This document shows positions 12,921 through 24,702 of a stretch of DNA of 64,000 bases, one piece after another (the first letter of the stretch is position 1; each line of letters begins with the position of its first letter). The notes under the pieces were generated by a model. The model saw only the letters and a list, made by a program, of their open reading frames with translations, was not told where the DNA came from and ran no database searches. The position numbers were made by a program, and so were the translations under genes. This stretch comes from Heterotrichella gracilis. Taxonomy: Eukaryota; Sar; Xanthophyceae; Tribonematales; Xanthonemataceae. The DNA lies in the NCBI GenBank assembly GCA_032358255.1, contig JAULBX010020632.1, positions 1-64,000 on the forward strand, written 5' to 3'.

Positions 12921-13729
12921 ATAGGGTGACGATAATACGCTGACACCTCAGGGGTTTAGTAAAACACACACAGGCCGGACAGCAATAAGAGGAACATGGC
13001 CTGCCAGGGGGTAACAAGGGCACAGCACCTAAACAGAGCCCTGCATAGTCACACAGTCCGTCAGTGTATTACAAGCATCGCTGGGTCTGGGCAAAATGGG
13101 ACAAACTGGGTGGCCGAATCAGTCTGGTCAGACCTTGAAATTACTTGCAATTGCAATTGAATCATGGGCATTCTCCTGGATCCAACTGTTACAGTACAGC
13201 ACAGCTCACGGTCATGGCAAAGTTCAGGAGGTAAATTATTGTCAACATCATATTCATCCTGTTCATTACCTTTATCCATTCAAGAAATATAAATATATCT
13301 TAGACTAATCGTTCAAACCAAAGTATACTGCAATGCGCGCACTACTAATAGCCATAAGAAAAACAAAGAAAAGAAAAGAAAACAGACGCCAAAGGCGTAA
13401 ATAAGGCGGCATAGCAACTACGCATAGCCCCCAAGTCAAGTCAGTCAGGGAACCCGTCCCTTGGGGGGAAAAAGGAGGTGGTGGAGGGAGTGGTGGCATG
13501 GGGGGGGTTAGTGGAGGGTCTGAGAGGGAATAAAGAAGAACCACGTGGGGTGGCGAACACAGGGCGTATATGGGCAGGCGTGGGCGGCAAAAGGACTGTG
13601 GTGGGAGCACTAGAGAAAACTGTGGGAAGGAATGGGGATGGGTAAGCACTAGCGGTAGAGCGGTGGAGAAAAGGGGCTGGGTGGGGATATACCATACCTA
13701 GGTCGCAAATGCCATCATGACGACAGTCA

Positions 13730-14788
13730 CTAGGGCCCACGCGGAAACCTGGTCCGTAACAACCCTCCAACTTGCGCCGTGAATTTTGCAAACATGGCCT
13801 GGATGTTGTCGTACGCACTATCCAGAAAAATTGGCTGGTTGAGGAATGCAGTTTTGTTTGCAAGAATGTCGTCGAATTTTTCGTCAAAACTTGAAGTGTT
13901 CCTAGGATCAAAGAACAAAATGCTACCGGGATCTAATATGCCTGGCTCCGGGTCGGGGTTTCCCCAATAAATGGGTATCGCGCCTCCATGAAACGCCTGG
14001 AAAAGCTTTTCTGTGACATATCCATGGTGGTTTGAGTTTTCGGTGCAAATATTGAATTGGTATTTGCTCACAAATTCCAACTTGGCTGTACGGTTGTTCT
14101 TTCCCTCTCCATGCCGTGATGCGCTGCCAGGGAGTCCCGGCACATTATGCTTGAACTTGGAAGGACAGTGTACTTGTGTCCCACGAGAAGTCAAGTGGTT
14201 GTAGATCACGCCTCGGATGTTTTCGTGCCCTCCATGCCGTGCGATCAGTGATGCCCCGTTGTCTGAAATCAACTTGAACCCAAAGACGCTGTCGAGTATG
14301 TTGGTGTGTACCAAATCGGGATAATAGTACAGCCATAGAGGAAAGCGCACGTGCTTGGGGTGGTTCGTCCACTCAAAACCCATGTAAAGGTCGTAATTCT
14401 CAGTCAGGCTGTCCATCTCATCCTCGATCCATTCACCGCTGAACAAAATCCTGATCACATCGTCTCCAAAACTTGGCAACGGTTCCAGGGCGAGAACATT
14501 GCCTCTATAAACACCACCATTTGTAAAAACGATGTCGACCGTCGACGCGTTGACAACATCCGGGGTCTCGTTAACCAATGTAAACGAGTACTCGTCACTG
14601 AAAAGGTGGTTCAGCCACTGCATGAACGGCTTTGAGCCACCTCCCCAGAACCCCACAAAGTGAACCCTTAGAGGTTCCCCCAAGGGTGCGGCTGCAACCA
14701 TGGCAAATGCAACAACGCATGACGCCACAAGCCAGCGCAACGCAGCACAGCGGAAAAGTGGTGGCGCCTTGCTAGCAAAATACGGCAT
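13730..14788 (-). CDS. GT10-family alpha-fucosyltransferase-like protein, intronless
   Basis: A single open frame of 352 residues starts at the ATG at 14786-14788 and ends with TAG. Residues ~12-33 form a hydrophobic signal anchor (ALRWLVASCVVAFAMVAAAP), as expected for a type II Golgi enzyme. The donor-binding block near residues 235-275 reads YQFNICTENSNHHGYVTEKL followed by FHGGAIPIYWG. This is the GT10 signature Y.F...ENS....Y.TEK......A.PI.WG found in alpha-1,3/1,4-fucosyltransferases, which move fucose from GDP-fucose to GlcNAc or glucose. The 352-residue length fits a compact GT10 enzyme with little stem. It is the only clear gene in the window without introns, so retroposition or transfer from a bacterium or virus is possible. 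It lies near O-FucT, GT34, GH10-like and GT92 genes. The acceptor cannot be told from sequence. Confidence 0.93.
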   Translation of the reverse strand: MPYFASKAPPLFRCAALRWLVASCVVAFAMVAAAPLGEPLRVHFVGFWGGGSKPFMQWLNHLFSDEYSFTLVNETPDVVNASTVDIVFTNGGVYRGNVLALEPLPSFGDDVIRILFSGEWIEDEMDSLTENYDLYMGFEWTNHPKHVRFPLWLYYYPDLVHTNILDSVFGFKLISDNGASLIARHGGHENIRGVIYNHLTSRGTQVHCPSKFKHNVPGLPGSASRHGEGKNNRTAKLEFVSKYQFNICTENSNHHGYVTEKLFQAFHGGAIPIYWGNPDPEPGILDPGSILFFDPRNTSSFDEKFDDILANKTAFLNQPIFLDSAYDNIQAMFAKFTAQVGGLLRTRFPRGP

Positions 14789-14789
14789 A

Positions 14790-15780
14790 CTGGGCCACTA
14801 GCTATGTCCCCTACCACAGTATACCCAATCTGTCGCCCCTGCAGGTTGTAGGAGTTACCACTATAGCGATTGGGCCGGCGGGGCTTGGGCTACGAGGTAC
14901 CGCCGTGCGCTGTGGTAGGTCTGGAGCCTGCCCACCTGCCTGCTGCACGCCTGCACAACACAAGTGCCTCAGCAACTGGCACACCGCACTTGCCAGGTGG
15001 CCCATCTTGTGGACACTTAGCCAAGCGACCCGAGCGAGCAACACCTGCAGTCTGCCTTCACACATCAAAGCCAGGAGGAAGCAATGCCAACACAGCAGAA
15101 CCACACAGACAAGTATAGGCAACTGCCGCGTTGACCATGGTGTCTCTATCAGAGGGTGAGCCTGAGCTGGTGCAGAGGCAATGTTCAGGTTCAAGTCCAT
15201 AATGCCCTGACTTAGAAACGGAAGCAAGCGCAAAATAAATTGCACCCTACCACTGGTCATGGAAACAGACAGGACTGTGGTTGAGACTGCTGTGGTGGGT
15301 GTGGTGGGATCCTTTTTCAGGTTAGGAGGGCGTGAGGAGCCACATGCACAGGGCAAAAATACCCTAACAATACCCGTGAGAAAGTGCTACGCACACAAGG
15401 TTTGTCGCACAGCAGCAACTAAGACTGTAGGAGAAATGCAATGGTTGCGACTGAGAGGTTGGTGCGGCACCGCAATGGTGCCCCACGGTTCCAAACATGC
15501 ATGACCAAGTGTCTGGAAGAAACGGAAAACGAAGCAAATGATCTGTATCCGTGATATGCAGCGCGCTGCATCACATATAAAGCTAGGCAAATAGCGTGCT
15601 ACTGCCATGGAGGCCGGGCTAGTTCAAATTGGGTTCCACTGTGGATGGCATGCATGCAAGAATGGTGTGCATTGTTGTACCCACCAGCGCCCACCAGCAC
15701 CCACCAATACACCCAGTTTGTACTGGTACTAGGACGGCAGATCCTTATGATGTATTTGGATCGCAGCCGTGTGATGCGGC
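14790..15780. other. Upstream flank of the GT10 gene
   Basis: The stretch lies 5' of the GT10 gene. A 181-codon minus-strand frame at 14811-15356 and plus-strand frames over the same bases have no recognisable domain. Promoter elements for the GT10 gene are presumably within it, but I see no clear TATA box. Confidence 0.35.
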
Positions 15781-16141
15781 GGAGGTCGACCAGAATCAGA
15801 ATAATAAGGTCCCGGCCGCATCTCAAAGAGACATAGGCTACACGCTGAGACAGGGGCAGGCATTCCCTGCAGCGGAGGGGTGCAGAGCAATGCGCGCTCT
15901 AAATTTACAAGGCAATACAGGATGTGGGGTAATCATCCCCAGTTGAGGAGCAAGGATCCCCAAGCTGAGTCAGGAGTGATGGAGGGGCCGCTGCGGAATC
16001 ACCCGCGGATTTCGCCAAATGTGGTCGAAATACGGACACCCGACTTACCTTTTTTGCTAGCGGGGAAAAAGGGACAGGCATGGTATTAACGTTTTCGGCC
16101 CCTGCCAGAGGGCCTTATCAGATACCTTTGTCTCTCAGCTC

Positions 16142-16217
16142 TGGGATTTGAACCCGCGACCTGCCGGCAGTCAGGAATCACCCCGTGTGCTCGACCGATA
16201 GCGAGTGTACCCTCCCA
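16142..16217 (-). repeat. tRNA-derived block (A and B boxes), copy 1
   Basis: On the minus strand this reads as a decayed tRNA. It has a D-arm-like CTCGCTATCGGTCGAG matching box A spacing, and a perfect box B GGTTCAAATCC within GCGGGTTCAAATCCCAG. The outer base pairs of the T stem and the acceptor stem are poor, so it is not a working tRNA. It could be a pol III internal promoter of a SINE absorbed into the repeat. Confidence 0.6.
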
Positions 16218-16989
16218 GGGCGTCACCGAGACATTTTCCCCGACTTTTAATCAGCGGTGGGAGCTAGCTTCCGTCGGCGCTGCCCGAGCCGCTGCGTCCT
16301 TGATCCATGCCAATCGACGGCCGGAGGAAGTAATCGCACAATCATTTGCCTCGCGAGCGGCTCCTGATTGATAGAGTACCTTCCCCGACTGTCCCAATCA
16401 ATGGTCGATCACACAAACGATGACCATCGTATGGCGTACGATGGACATGCGATTGTGCTTGATAATCTCCCAGATCAGTCCCTCCCAGCGGGATTGCAGA
16501 TGGGCACCGGCCCCATCCAGGAATGATCGATTGGCCCGTCACAATTCCACGTGGCACCGTTGATCAGACGGTGCCTCACGGGGCCGCCGCGGTTTGCGGC
16601 CCCGAATTTGGTGCAGTGTGGGGTGCAGGTCATATTCAGAAAATCAGAATAATAAGGTCCCGGCCGCATCTCAAAGAGACATAGGCTACACGCTGAGACA
16701 GGGGCAGGCATTCCCTGCAGCGGAGGGGTGCAGAGCAATGCGCGCTCTAAATTTACAAGGCAATACAGGATGTGGGGTAATCATCCCCAGTTGAGGAGCA
16801 AGGATCCCCAAGCTGAGTCAGGAGTGATGGAGGGGCCGCTGCGGAATCACCCGCGGATTTCGCCAAATGTGGTCGAAATACGGACACCCGACTTACCTTT
16901 TTTGCTAGCGGGGAAAAAGGGACAGGCATGGTATTAACGTTTTCGGCCCCTGCCAGAGGGCCTTATCAGATACCTTTGTCTCTCAGCTC

Positions 16990-17065
16990 TGGGATTTGAA
17001 CCCGCGACCTGCCGGCAGTCAGGAATCACCCCGTGTGCTCGACCGATAGCGAGTGTACCCTCCCA
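16990..17065 (-). repeat. tRNA-derived block, copy 2
   Basis: This is the same tRNA-like block as at 16142-16217, displaced by 848 bases in the second 705-base terminal repeat and apparently identical. Confidence 0.6.
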
Positions 17066-17359
17066 GGGCGTCACCGAGACATTTTCCCCGACTTTTAATC
17101 AGCGGTGGGAGCTAGCTTCCGTCGGCGCTGCCCGAGCCGCTGCGTCCTTGATCCATGCCAATCGACGGCCGGAGGAAGTAATCGCACAATCATTTGCCTC
17201 GCGAGCGGCTCCTGATTGATAGAGTACCTTCCCCGACTGTCCCAATCAATGGTCGATCACACAAACGATGACCATCGTATGGCGTACGATGGACATGCGA
17301 TTGTGCTTGATAATCTCCCAGATCAGTCCCTCCCAGCGGGATTGCAGGTCGACCAGCTT

Positions 17360-19765
17360 GGTGGTTGTAACAGCGAGTTGCAATCTGAACACGACGGTGG
17401 ATAGCTTTGAGCACGCAAGCATGCAGGTGCTGTGACGGTTACCGACCGAGTTCCCACCTTATCCATCGTTTCCTGTATGGTTCTCATACGAGCTGTTAGG
17501 ACAACGTCTTGGAGTGGATGGAATGCCGTATTATTTAATATATTTCTTTTATTTAATATATAAATGTATTAAAAAATATATTTTTTATTTCGGGTGGGTT
17601 TCGGTTTAAATTAGACAATTATGTGTGAAGGCGTGATACCACCATGTGTAGTAAAGCATGGTACTGTGTCCCGCTTAAATGTTAGCACCCTGTAGACAAG
17701 CAGTTTATTTGTGGACCCAGCTACAGACAGGTTGTCCATCTTGGATTTATGAAGTGCAAGATGCATGCATGCATATGTCTCTGATTGTCCCAAGTGCACT
17801 TCCCAGCTGACAACCGCATAACAACTGTGATCCAATCGTTCTTCTCTCAACCGTCCCAAACCTGCTCGTGATCGGCACCACTGGAAATAAAGGGCAAGGA
17901 ACGTTACGATGGCGCCAAAAGTTGTGCTGGTGCGTTTGTCAGGGCAACCCCTGGCACACCTCGGTGCCTATACCGTCAACTGTTGCCTTGGAATAATAGT
18001 ATTATTAATACCAGGACTTGGCAGCCGATCTCTGAAAACACTCGCGCAACGCAAGTGTCACAACATGGCCGTGCCTCCCCCCAGTCCCCCGACTTTCCTC
18101 AGTCCCCTCAGGGGTTGGCCTGTGGTTGGTCCTCAAGCGTGCCTGGTAGCGTTGCCCTCTCAGAATTCAGTTTGATGCAATGCCCAGTTGTTGCTCTTGG
18201 TGCTGTCTGGTGTCTCCTTAGTCTGTGAGGGCGTTCTATACCCGTTCAGTATCGTCTTCTTAATTGCACAGTCAGAGTATCCGGAGGTAACAGGAGGTAC
18301 CCAACTTTGCGCCAACCAGATTCGCCTTGGCAGGCCTTCAAATGCAAAGCCTGTACATGTGTAGGCTTAACACAGCATAGGTCATGCACGCCAGCTCCAC
18401 TCTTGCGCCAGCCCGACACCCAAACCCTAAACCCTAGTCCATCGACCAGCTCCACTCTTTGCGCCCTCCCGTCACCCTCCCATTTTGTGCTGCAGTTTTC
18501 TGCAGAGTGTACAGTGTACCAACGTTGGGATGGTGATGCCATTGAGCCTTTTCATGCTGGTATTTGAGATATAGGCCATAGTAAAATGCCATGCATAGAC
18601 GGTTGTGTCCAATACCAGCGTGGACGTGCTCATTGATGATGACATCACTGACTGGTGACCGTCCCGACTTCAGACGCTCAGCCCAAGGCTTGAGGGCAGT
18701 ATCGCCGAGGGCAATCACGCACACACGTGATTAAATCAAATTTCACGCTACTGAAAAATTCATCAACCCATGCAGTATCGAGTGTTCAGTACTATTCGCA
18801 TCGTGGCCTCGGCATGCATCTGTACTCTGAGGCGGCACCAATGGGCAGCTAGGAGGATGCTACTTGAGATTTTATCTTCTCTCGATGTGCTTGCCAAACC
18901 TTAATTAGTACAACGCATGTCTTGGGCATGTTTTGGGCAAAAAGTGCCACGTCACTGCTGACGTGGCACCCATTTACCGGGCCTCAGAGGGGTGGGGAAA
19001 TGAAATGGCATGTCATGATGGTGCCCAATTCCACGTTGAACAAACTGCCACTGGCCACAGTGTGTTAGTCTGCCAGGCCTTGGCTACCCGCTGCGGCACC
19101 AGTGGTGAACAGTTGTTACAATCCGTGCCACTCATTGACACTGTCAGCGACACTCGAAGGCTTTTTCATAATGAATCATATCAGATAAGGATTCCAGGAA
19201 GAACTCGGATTGGGCCGCATACTGGCAGAAATGAAATTCATAAAAGACTTCCGCATGGCAATGCCATGCCATGCCTTTGGACATCACTGTTAACATTGTA
19301 CCGTTGCCGCAAATTTGCCCAATTGGTTAAGCGGCATGTCTAACGGAGGCCCCACTCTGTAGCAGGGCCTGTTTGTGACTCACGTGAGCCTACCATGTCG
19401 TACTCCAGTGCATCAGATTTTTACAGTGCGCACGCGCGTAGCGGGGCATAGCGCCACATATACCCCTTTAAAAAGCAATTGCACGACATGGTCTGGGTTG
19501 CAGTGCGCCGTAGCCTATTATGAAGGAGTATCAACTGCCTCTTGGCATTGCGGTCTGTTCCATCGTCCCAATGCATGCTGGCCTTGCCAGCTACTAGTGC
19601 CAATGTGACACCCCCCCATAGCGGTGTGTGTATGACTGCATCTTCCCAGCAGTCGCTGCCTTCCATATCCTGCTCCTGGCCATGCTCGCTGTAAACCCCT
19701 TGCTGCAGATTCACATCGGCAACAGCACCCCCAACTTCCACTGGACCCCACATCCACCATCCCCA
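17360..19765. other. Gene-free stretch
   Basis: I could not support any exon. The stretch contains an AT-rich patch (17530-17590) and the telomere-like motif near 18420. ORFs of up to 136 codons (18933-19343) have no domain or splice context. Confidence 0.4.
18420..18438. repeat. Interstitial plant-type telomere-like repeat
   Basis: CCAAACCCTAAACCCTAG holds two to three CCCTAAA units, the complement of the plant-type TTTAGGG telomere repeat. A weaker match (AACCCTAAACCTTAAACCCT) lies at 30247-30267. These are too short to be chromosome ends. Such motifs also occur by chance or as promoter telo-boxes. Confidence 0.45.
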
Positions 19766-19770
19766 AAAAA

Positions 19771-22700
19771 TCATTGTAGCTTCAGCTGTGCAAGTGTTGC
19801 CTCCCACTCAAAGGGCTGCGTGTGCTGGCCCAGGCCTTGCAGCTGCGTCGACAGCTGGTAGGCCGCGGCAAAGGACTTGAGGTAATCATGCGCACACTCG
19901 TGGATGTCTTGGCTGGCCTGCAAAAGGGAATTTGTGAGCGGTTATTCCATCCACTTTATCCATTGCATCTCAAACCTCCTTGAACCTTAGCAAAATCATA
20001 AACTTCATTGCGTACAGGCTTCGCGATGCATTTGCTGCCTGGTGTGCATTTCACGCCATGAACTGCAATTATGAAACAGCCAAGCTGAGCGGCACAGCAT
20101 GTGCAACTATGGTCATTTGGATGTACTGCTGGAAATGATGTAACCGCGTGCATTTCAGCAGTACAGCAAGGCTGGCATGGCTGGGTACCATATGCATCAC
20201 CATAGTGCAAATGCCAAGGCTTGTTGACCAACTTTTTTAAAAGTGTGATTGACAAGATCTCTTGTTTGATGCCCCCAACCTGCAGGGATGGCATAAACCT
20301 ACCCACCCTACCTGCAAGGGGCGGCTGCATCGTACAAACCCTACCCACCCTACCAGCAAAATGGAAACAAAACCCTGCTAGCCCTACGCACCCTGCAAGG
20401 AAAGTCCTGCATTCTGTATGGCCCAGGCAAGTCAAAGCACTACCTCCACGCGTGGCATGCATAGATCTGACCACATCACCCGTATGGTCCCTACACCCTC
20501 CTTACGGGGCATCGCCTACCCATACCCATCCTACCTGCGAGGGCCGGCAGAACTGGCAGCCCGCAAAGTGTATGATGAGCGCCGTCACGGGGGAGTTGAA
20601 CGGGAAGTCGTGTATGGCGCCGGAGATGTTGAGTCCCATGGAGGGCGCGATGGGCACGTTGCGCCACCAGGCGTGCATCACCCAGCTGCTCCACGTGTGA
20701 ATGAGCATCTTCTCCCGCCACTCGGGGTGCTTGGAGGCAAGGTACACCAGGCCCAGCTGCTCCTCCATGACTATGTCAAAGGGGGGGGCATCGGGGCCAA
20801 GCTCCTGGTGCATGTCCTGGGGAGGGAGGGTACAGGAGATCAAAAAGGAAGGGTGCAAGCAGTTCAAGGGGGAGGAGGAATGAGGACAAGGGTAAATGGG
20901 TGAAGTATGTACCCTACATGGTCATTTGCCTGCTGGAAATTTCCAGGCTACATTCCAAGTTCAATGATAAGATCCATACATTCCAGCAAGTGCATGTCAT
21001 ATTTCAAGGGCAGGGGAGATGGGTGCTGTGCACACAGTTGTGGTTATAAGCTGCACTTTCCCTTGCCATTGCAGGCTTGATGCCAACTTGACACTTGGCA
21101 GTTTGCATTTTCCCTTCGTAAAATGGTTTTAACCCGCACCCGAACCCTGTACACACCTTGTGTAGCTCATGCCTGTCCTTCCAGTTGGTGCCCAGGTCCG
21201 CCAGCTCAGCAAGCATCATGCGCGTCCAGTCGGTGTTGCGCAGGATGATCACACCTCCGTTCCACCCTGGACCACAACACCCACAGGGTTGACATGGAGC
21301 CACATGAGTGGGAAAAGTGCACCTAGCTCGTCATGGACCATGGTTTGTGGCGGCAGTGGCTGGTGCCTGTGGCTCTATTGGCGGTGGTGCCTACAATGTG
21401 GTGACCATGGCCAAAGGTGTAGAATTCACCCTATATCCTAGCACGGGGGATGCATGGTGCAGCCCCAAATCTGAGCTGATCTAAATGTCCAAGTGAGGGT
21501 ATATAGGCGCTAAAGTTTGGGGTCCAGGGTCATGAGGGCCGGCTAGTGTGTCCAGGTGCCCAGGTGCAGGTAGTGTGGGGAGTTAGCACGCACCCTGTAT
21601 GCAGTCCTTGGTCTTGTAGAACTTCTCCTCGTCCCCCCAGATGATCAAGTCCTTGCCCGCGAACGACTCGAAGGGTATCTGCTGCTGCATGTTGAGGAAG
21701 AACGCGTCCGCGTCCACCCACATGATCCACGGGTACTGCTGGTTGTCTGCAAACATCTTGAGCAGCGCCACCTTGTTCCAGGACCCAACCACTGACCCGT
21801 TCACTGTGGCCACGGTGTACCAGAAGCGGTACCCGTGGAGCCTGGGCAAGGAGGGTGGTCACAATGGTGCAGGGTGGTTGTGAAGAGGGTTTGTAGTGGT
21901 TGAGATGGACGATGTGTTGCCACTGCATTTACAGCGGTCATTACACGACATGCCATAGGAGATGAGTGCACCATCCACACGTTGCAATATCTTTCGCATT
22001 CGATATGCTTGCGCACATCCCTGCATGCATATGCAACCTTTGTGGAAATGCCTATGCACCTTGGGAGGCAATTGCTCGCTAATGCCATGGGTGGATAACA
22101 TGGCGGGCACGAGCTTGGCAGCACAAAATGTCATGTCTCAGGTATCGACTGCTAGTCAACGAGGCATTGGTGAGGTGTGCACATATGCCAGGGCGTGGTC
22201 CTGGTCACAGATGGCCCTCGTGACTGGTAGTTGCCACTGCACTGATGGTACATGGCGCAAACACGGGCTCAAGGCAGGTCGCCACACAAACCTATGCCCA
22301 ACTACGCTGCCAGAGGCACAGCTGCCAGTGGCAATTCTCCCGCACCAGCGGCGGTAAACGTGCAGGGTATGCTGAGGTCAGGGAAGAAGGTTTAGACCGC
22401 AAGGTGCGTGCTTTGTTGGTGGGCGCACTGAGGGCATAGGGCCAAGGGTACCTGGCCACACTGTGCTAGAAATATACTGTTGCCTGATTGTTGCAGCATT
22501 TTTCAGCTATTTGCTTCCTGGCCCTTGCTGGCAAACCAGTGCCCCCACTCCTGGCTGTCATGGGCACCTACCTGGCATAGTCCAGCTTGTTTTGCACCGC
22601 CAGGTTGAACATGTAGCTGCCCATATTGGACTCACACAGCGCGGAAGGCAGCGCTGTGAGGATGAGCAACCTGTGCTCGTGATGAGGCCGCGTTGAGTAC

Positions 22701-22888
22701 GCGGAGTCGCCTGTGTGCCTAGTCCGGTTGCCATGCTTGCTCTGTTGGATAACCGATTGATCCGAGCGAGGCGCACTAGCCGCCGCCCAGTGAAGTGCTG
22801 TTGCCAGGAAAATATACGCGTAGGGACCTGCAATCAGCACAATACTGAAAACCCATTGCAAAACAGCACAGGGTGAGCTAGGCTGCAT
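19771..22888 (-). CDS. GT34-family glycosyltransferase (GMA12/MNN10 type)
   Basis: Five exons (22888-22572, 21841-21594, 21266-21157, 20816-20535, 19917-19771) all have GT-AG borders and join in phase to a 367-residue protein. I start at the ATG at 22886-22888, the first ATG of the frame. Residues ~8-35 are a membrane anchor (VLQWVFSIVLIAGPYAYIFL). A hypervariable stem follows, then RLLILTALPSALCESN, the metal-binding D149-A-D151 in WIMWVDADAFF, WNGGVIILRNTDWTRMMLAE, EEQLGLVYL, and the late HFAGCQFC motif. This matches GT34, whose plant members are Golgi xyloglucan 6-xylosyltransferases or galactomannan galactosyltransferases and whose fungal members are galactosyl- or mannosyltransferases. 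The protein is shorter than typical plant members (~450). It lies next to the GH10-like gene in the same orientation. The sugar donor cannot be decided from sequence. Confidence 0.93.
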
Positions 22889-22909
22889 GCCGGGCAGCAG
22901 TCTGTGCAA

Positions 22910-24700
22910 GTTCTCTACAGCTGCTGTTGCAGACAGAGCTGGCTTTCCAACCAGCTGGAAGCGACACTACTGGCTGGTTGCTAGTTTTTGAAGTAGAAAA
23001 CTCTGTGAGTGTAACCAAGGTTTCTAAATTGTCAGAGGGACAAACAATGTTGCACACTAGCCAACGTATGCACCACCAGCTTTGCCCCGGTTATCCACAT
23101 TCCCACGGTATGCAAAGCAGATCCACTCCAATTCAGGCGCGTGCTTGCAACATACCCTGCCAACATGCACAGCAGTGCAGGCAGCGTGGCCACTTACGTG
23201 TCAAGGCTGCCCCTCCCCTCCCCATGGCACTTACTACCGCCAGATTCTGAGAGCCACGCCACGCTCTCTAGGCCACGCGATCACGTACTATGCAGACCCC
23301 GTTGCACAGATAACGACAGGCTCTGTAAAAGGGTGGCCGTGTCCGAACCAACACTGGGGTGTGCGTACTCGTATTAGTATTGGTCGTGACCGTGTATATT
23401 TGCAGCTGTGATGGGCAAAACCAATTGAGGATCAACCATCCTCGGCGTGACGCAAGCTGCCAGTTCAGACCCATGTCACACTGGCGAGTCGGTCTACATT
23501 CAGTGCAACTCAGGACCTAGTGCACCTCACCACCGGTAGCAGTAAAGTTTAAAGTCTGAGATGTTGACCAGCACTTGTGGGTCGGAGGGCAGGCGAGTAC
23601 GGCACGAAAAAAAGGGTTCCCTTCGTGGACTACAAAATAGGCCTTTCTTCTTGTTAGCTACGGATTTGGGTTATAACTTTTGATGCGTGGCGTCAGCAGT
23701 TCGTGAGTGCGTGAGTGCTTGCAGCATATGCATGCATTGGCATGTGGGTGACGGGCCGCAGTCAAAGCATGTTCAACCATGGCGGCTTTGTGGCACAAAA
23801 CTTGAGCAAGCTCAGCCATTTTGTCATGTATCCCAAATAAGCTTTGGATTCTTGCCTGCGTGGCTTGTGTGGTACACCACCTGCTGCTGGGGTACCCGGT
23901 CCCTGGGCAACATGGCGTTCACGTTGGCGCAAGGAGAACCACCAAGTGGTAGCTAGGTCAAGAGGTGTGGTAGGTTGAGTGATACCGTTTTCCGGTTGAA
24001 CCCACATCACGTGGTTACTGCCAGGGGACTCAGTTTTGCGGTGACAACAAGCTTATTGTGAGGATATCTCTCCAGGGTTGCACAGGAAATAAAATCTTCA
24101 CAGAACTGTGGCGAGCTTTGTTGCCAAGAAGTGACACACCCAAACTGTGGTTTGAAACTCAGTGTAGGTTGTAGCTATTACATATCATACCCGATGCAGT
24201 ATGGAGCTCAACGTAGTCTGATATAGACACGCAGTGGCACACAGGGCTAGCAAGTTTGCAATGCACAGGTACAAGTGGACATGGTTAAATAACGAACACA
24301 ATCACGCAAAAAAAACAAAAAAAAGACGTGGTACACAAGGTCTTTCAACCGTGGGGTCACCAATAGTAATATCTGGAAACAATGGAAAATACATTCCGGA
24401 CTGTTTTCCCATAATTAACGTTCGAAAATGTAAGGCAGTTGCTGGTAAAACCCAACAGCCTTGGTTGAGCATTAGGTTGGTTCAAGGCTCGGTTTCCACT
24501 GAAACATGTTGAAATTCAACACAGTGTGGGCACTGACAACGGTTGCGATACCTGGTGAAAACTCCCAAAGACGCCCTATAATAAGGGATACTGTTCTGCA
24601 AAAGTTCACAGTGCATCACTTATAAACAGTGCTGTGTATTTTTCCTTCCTATTGAGGACCCAAAATTTGCAGCACCTGCAATCCAGCCGAAAAATGCACA
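22910..24700. other. Intergenic between GT34 and GH10-like genes
   Basis: This covers the 5' flank of the GT34 gene and the 3' flank of the GH10-like gene. I recognised no coding exon, RNA or repeat. The short ORFs over 22927-23411 overlap one another in several frames and look like chance. Confidence 0.45.
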
Positions 24701-24702
24701 AA

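Larger units (their letters stand above)
11200..13725. other. Gene-free stretch with short tandem repeats
   Basis: No exon could be recognised. The stretch contains a (TTTG)n run at 11318-11338, tandem TGACTCA-type sites near 12230-12256, and an ATCCTGGGG-based minisatellite at 12825-12920. Several long ORFs on the minus strand (for example 11687-12247 and 13441-13911) have skewed composition and no domain. The last of these overlaps the end of the GT10 gene in another frame. Confidence 0.4.
15784..17356. mobile_element. Young LTR-like (TRIM-like) non-autonomous element with 10-bp target duplication
   Basis: Two direct repeats of 705 bases lie at 15794-16498 and 16642-17346, offset by a constant 848 bases. 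I found no difference between them by eye. They enclose a 143-base internal part (16499-16641) that begins with TGG two bases after the first repeat, as a tRNA primer-binding site would. The whole is bounded by GGTCGACCAG at 15784-15793 and 17347-17356. There is no room for gag or pol, so it would depend on another element. It looks whole and recent. Two points do not suit a standard LTR element: the repeats do not begin with TG, and the flanking duplication is 10 bases with a palindromic GGTCGACC core. Each repeat also holds a tRNA-like block. The class is therefore provisional. Confidence 0.7.

Noticed and set aside
13441-13911. 156-codon minus-strand ORF overlapping the GT10 3' end
   Set aside because: It is an alternative frame of the GT10 coding region followed by Pro/Ser-rich low-complexity translation.
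14811-15356. 181-codon minus-strand ORF just upstream of the GT10 gene
   Set aside because: No domain, no ATG-context support, competing frames on the plus strand over the same bases, and composition like the surrounding non-coding DNA.
16142-16217. A working tRNA gene in the 705-bp repeats
   Set aside because: A and B boxes and a D-arm are present, but the T and acceptor stems do not pair properly, and it is duplicated inside a mobile element.
15784-17356. Assembly artefact explaining the two identical 705-bp repeats
   Set aside because: An exact 10-base direct repeat bounds the outer edges and the internal 143 bases are unique, which suits an insertion better than an assembly duplication, although long reads would settle it.
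18420-18438. Chromosome end or telomere
   Set aside because: Only two to three CCCTAAA units, with unrelated sequence on both sides.
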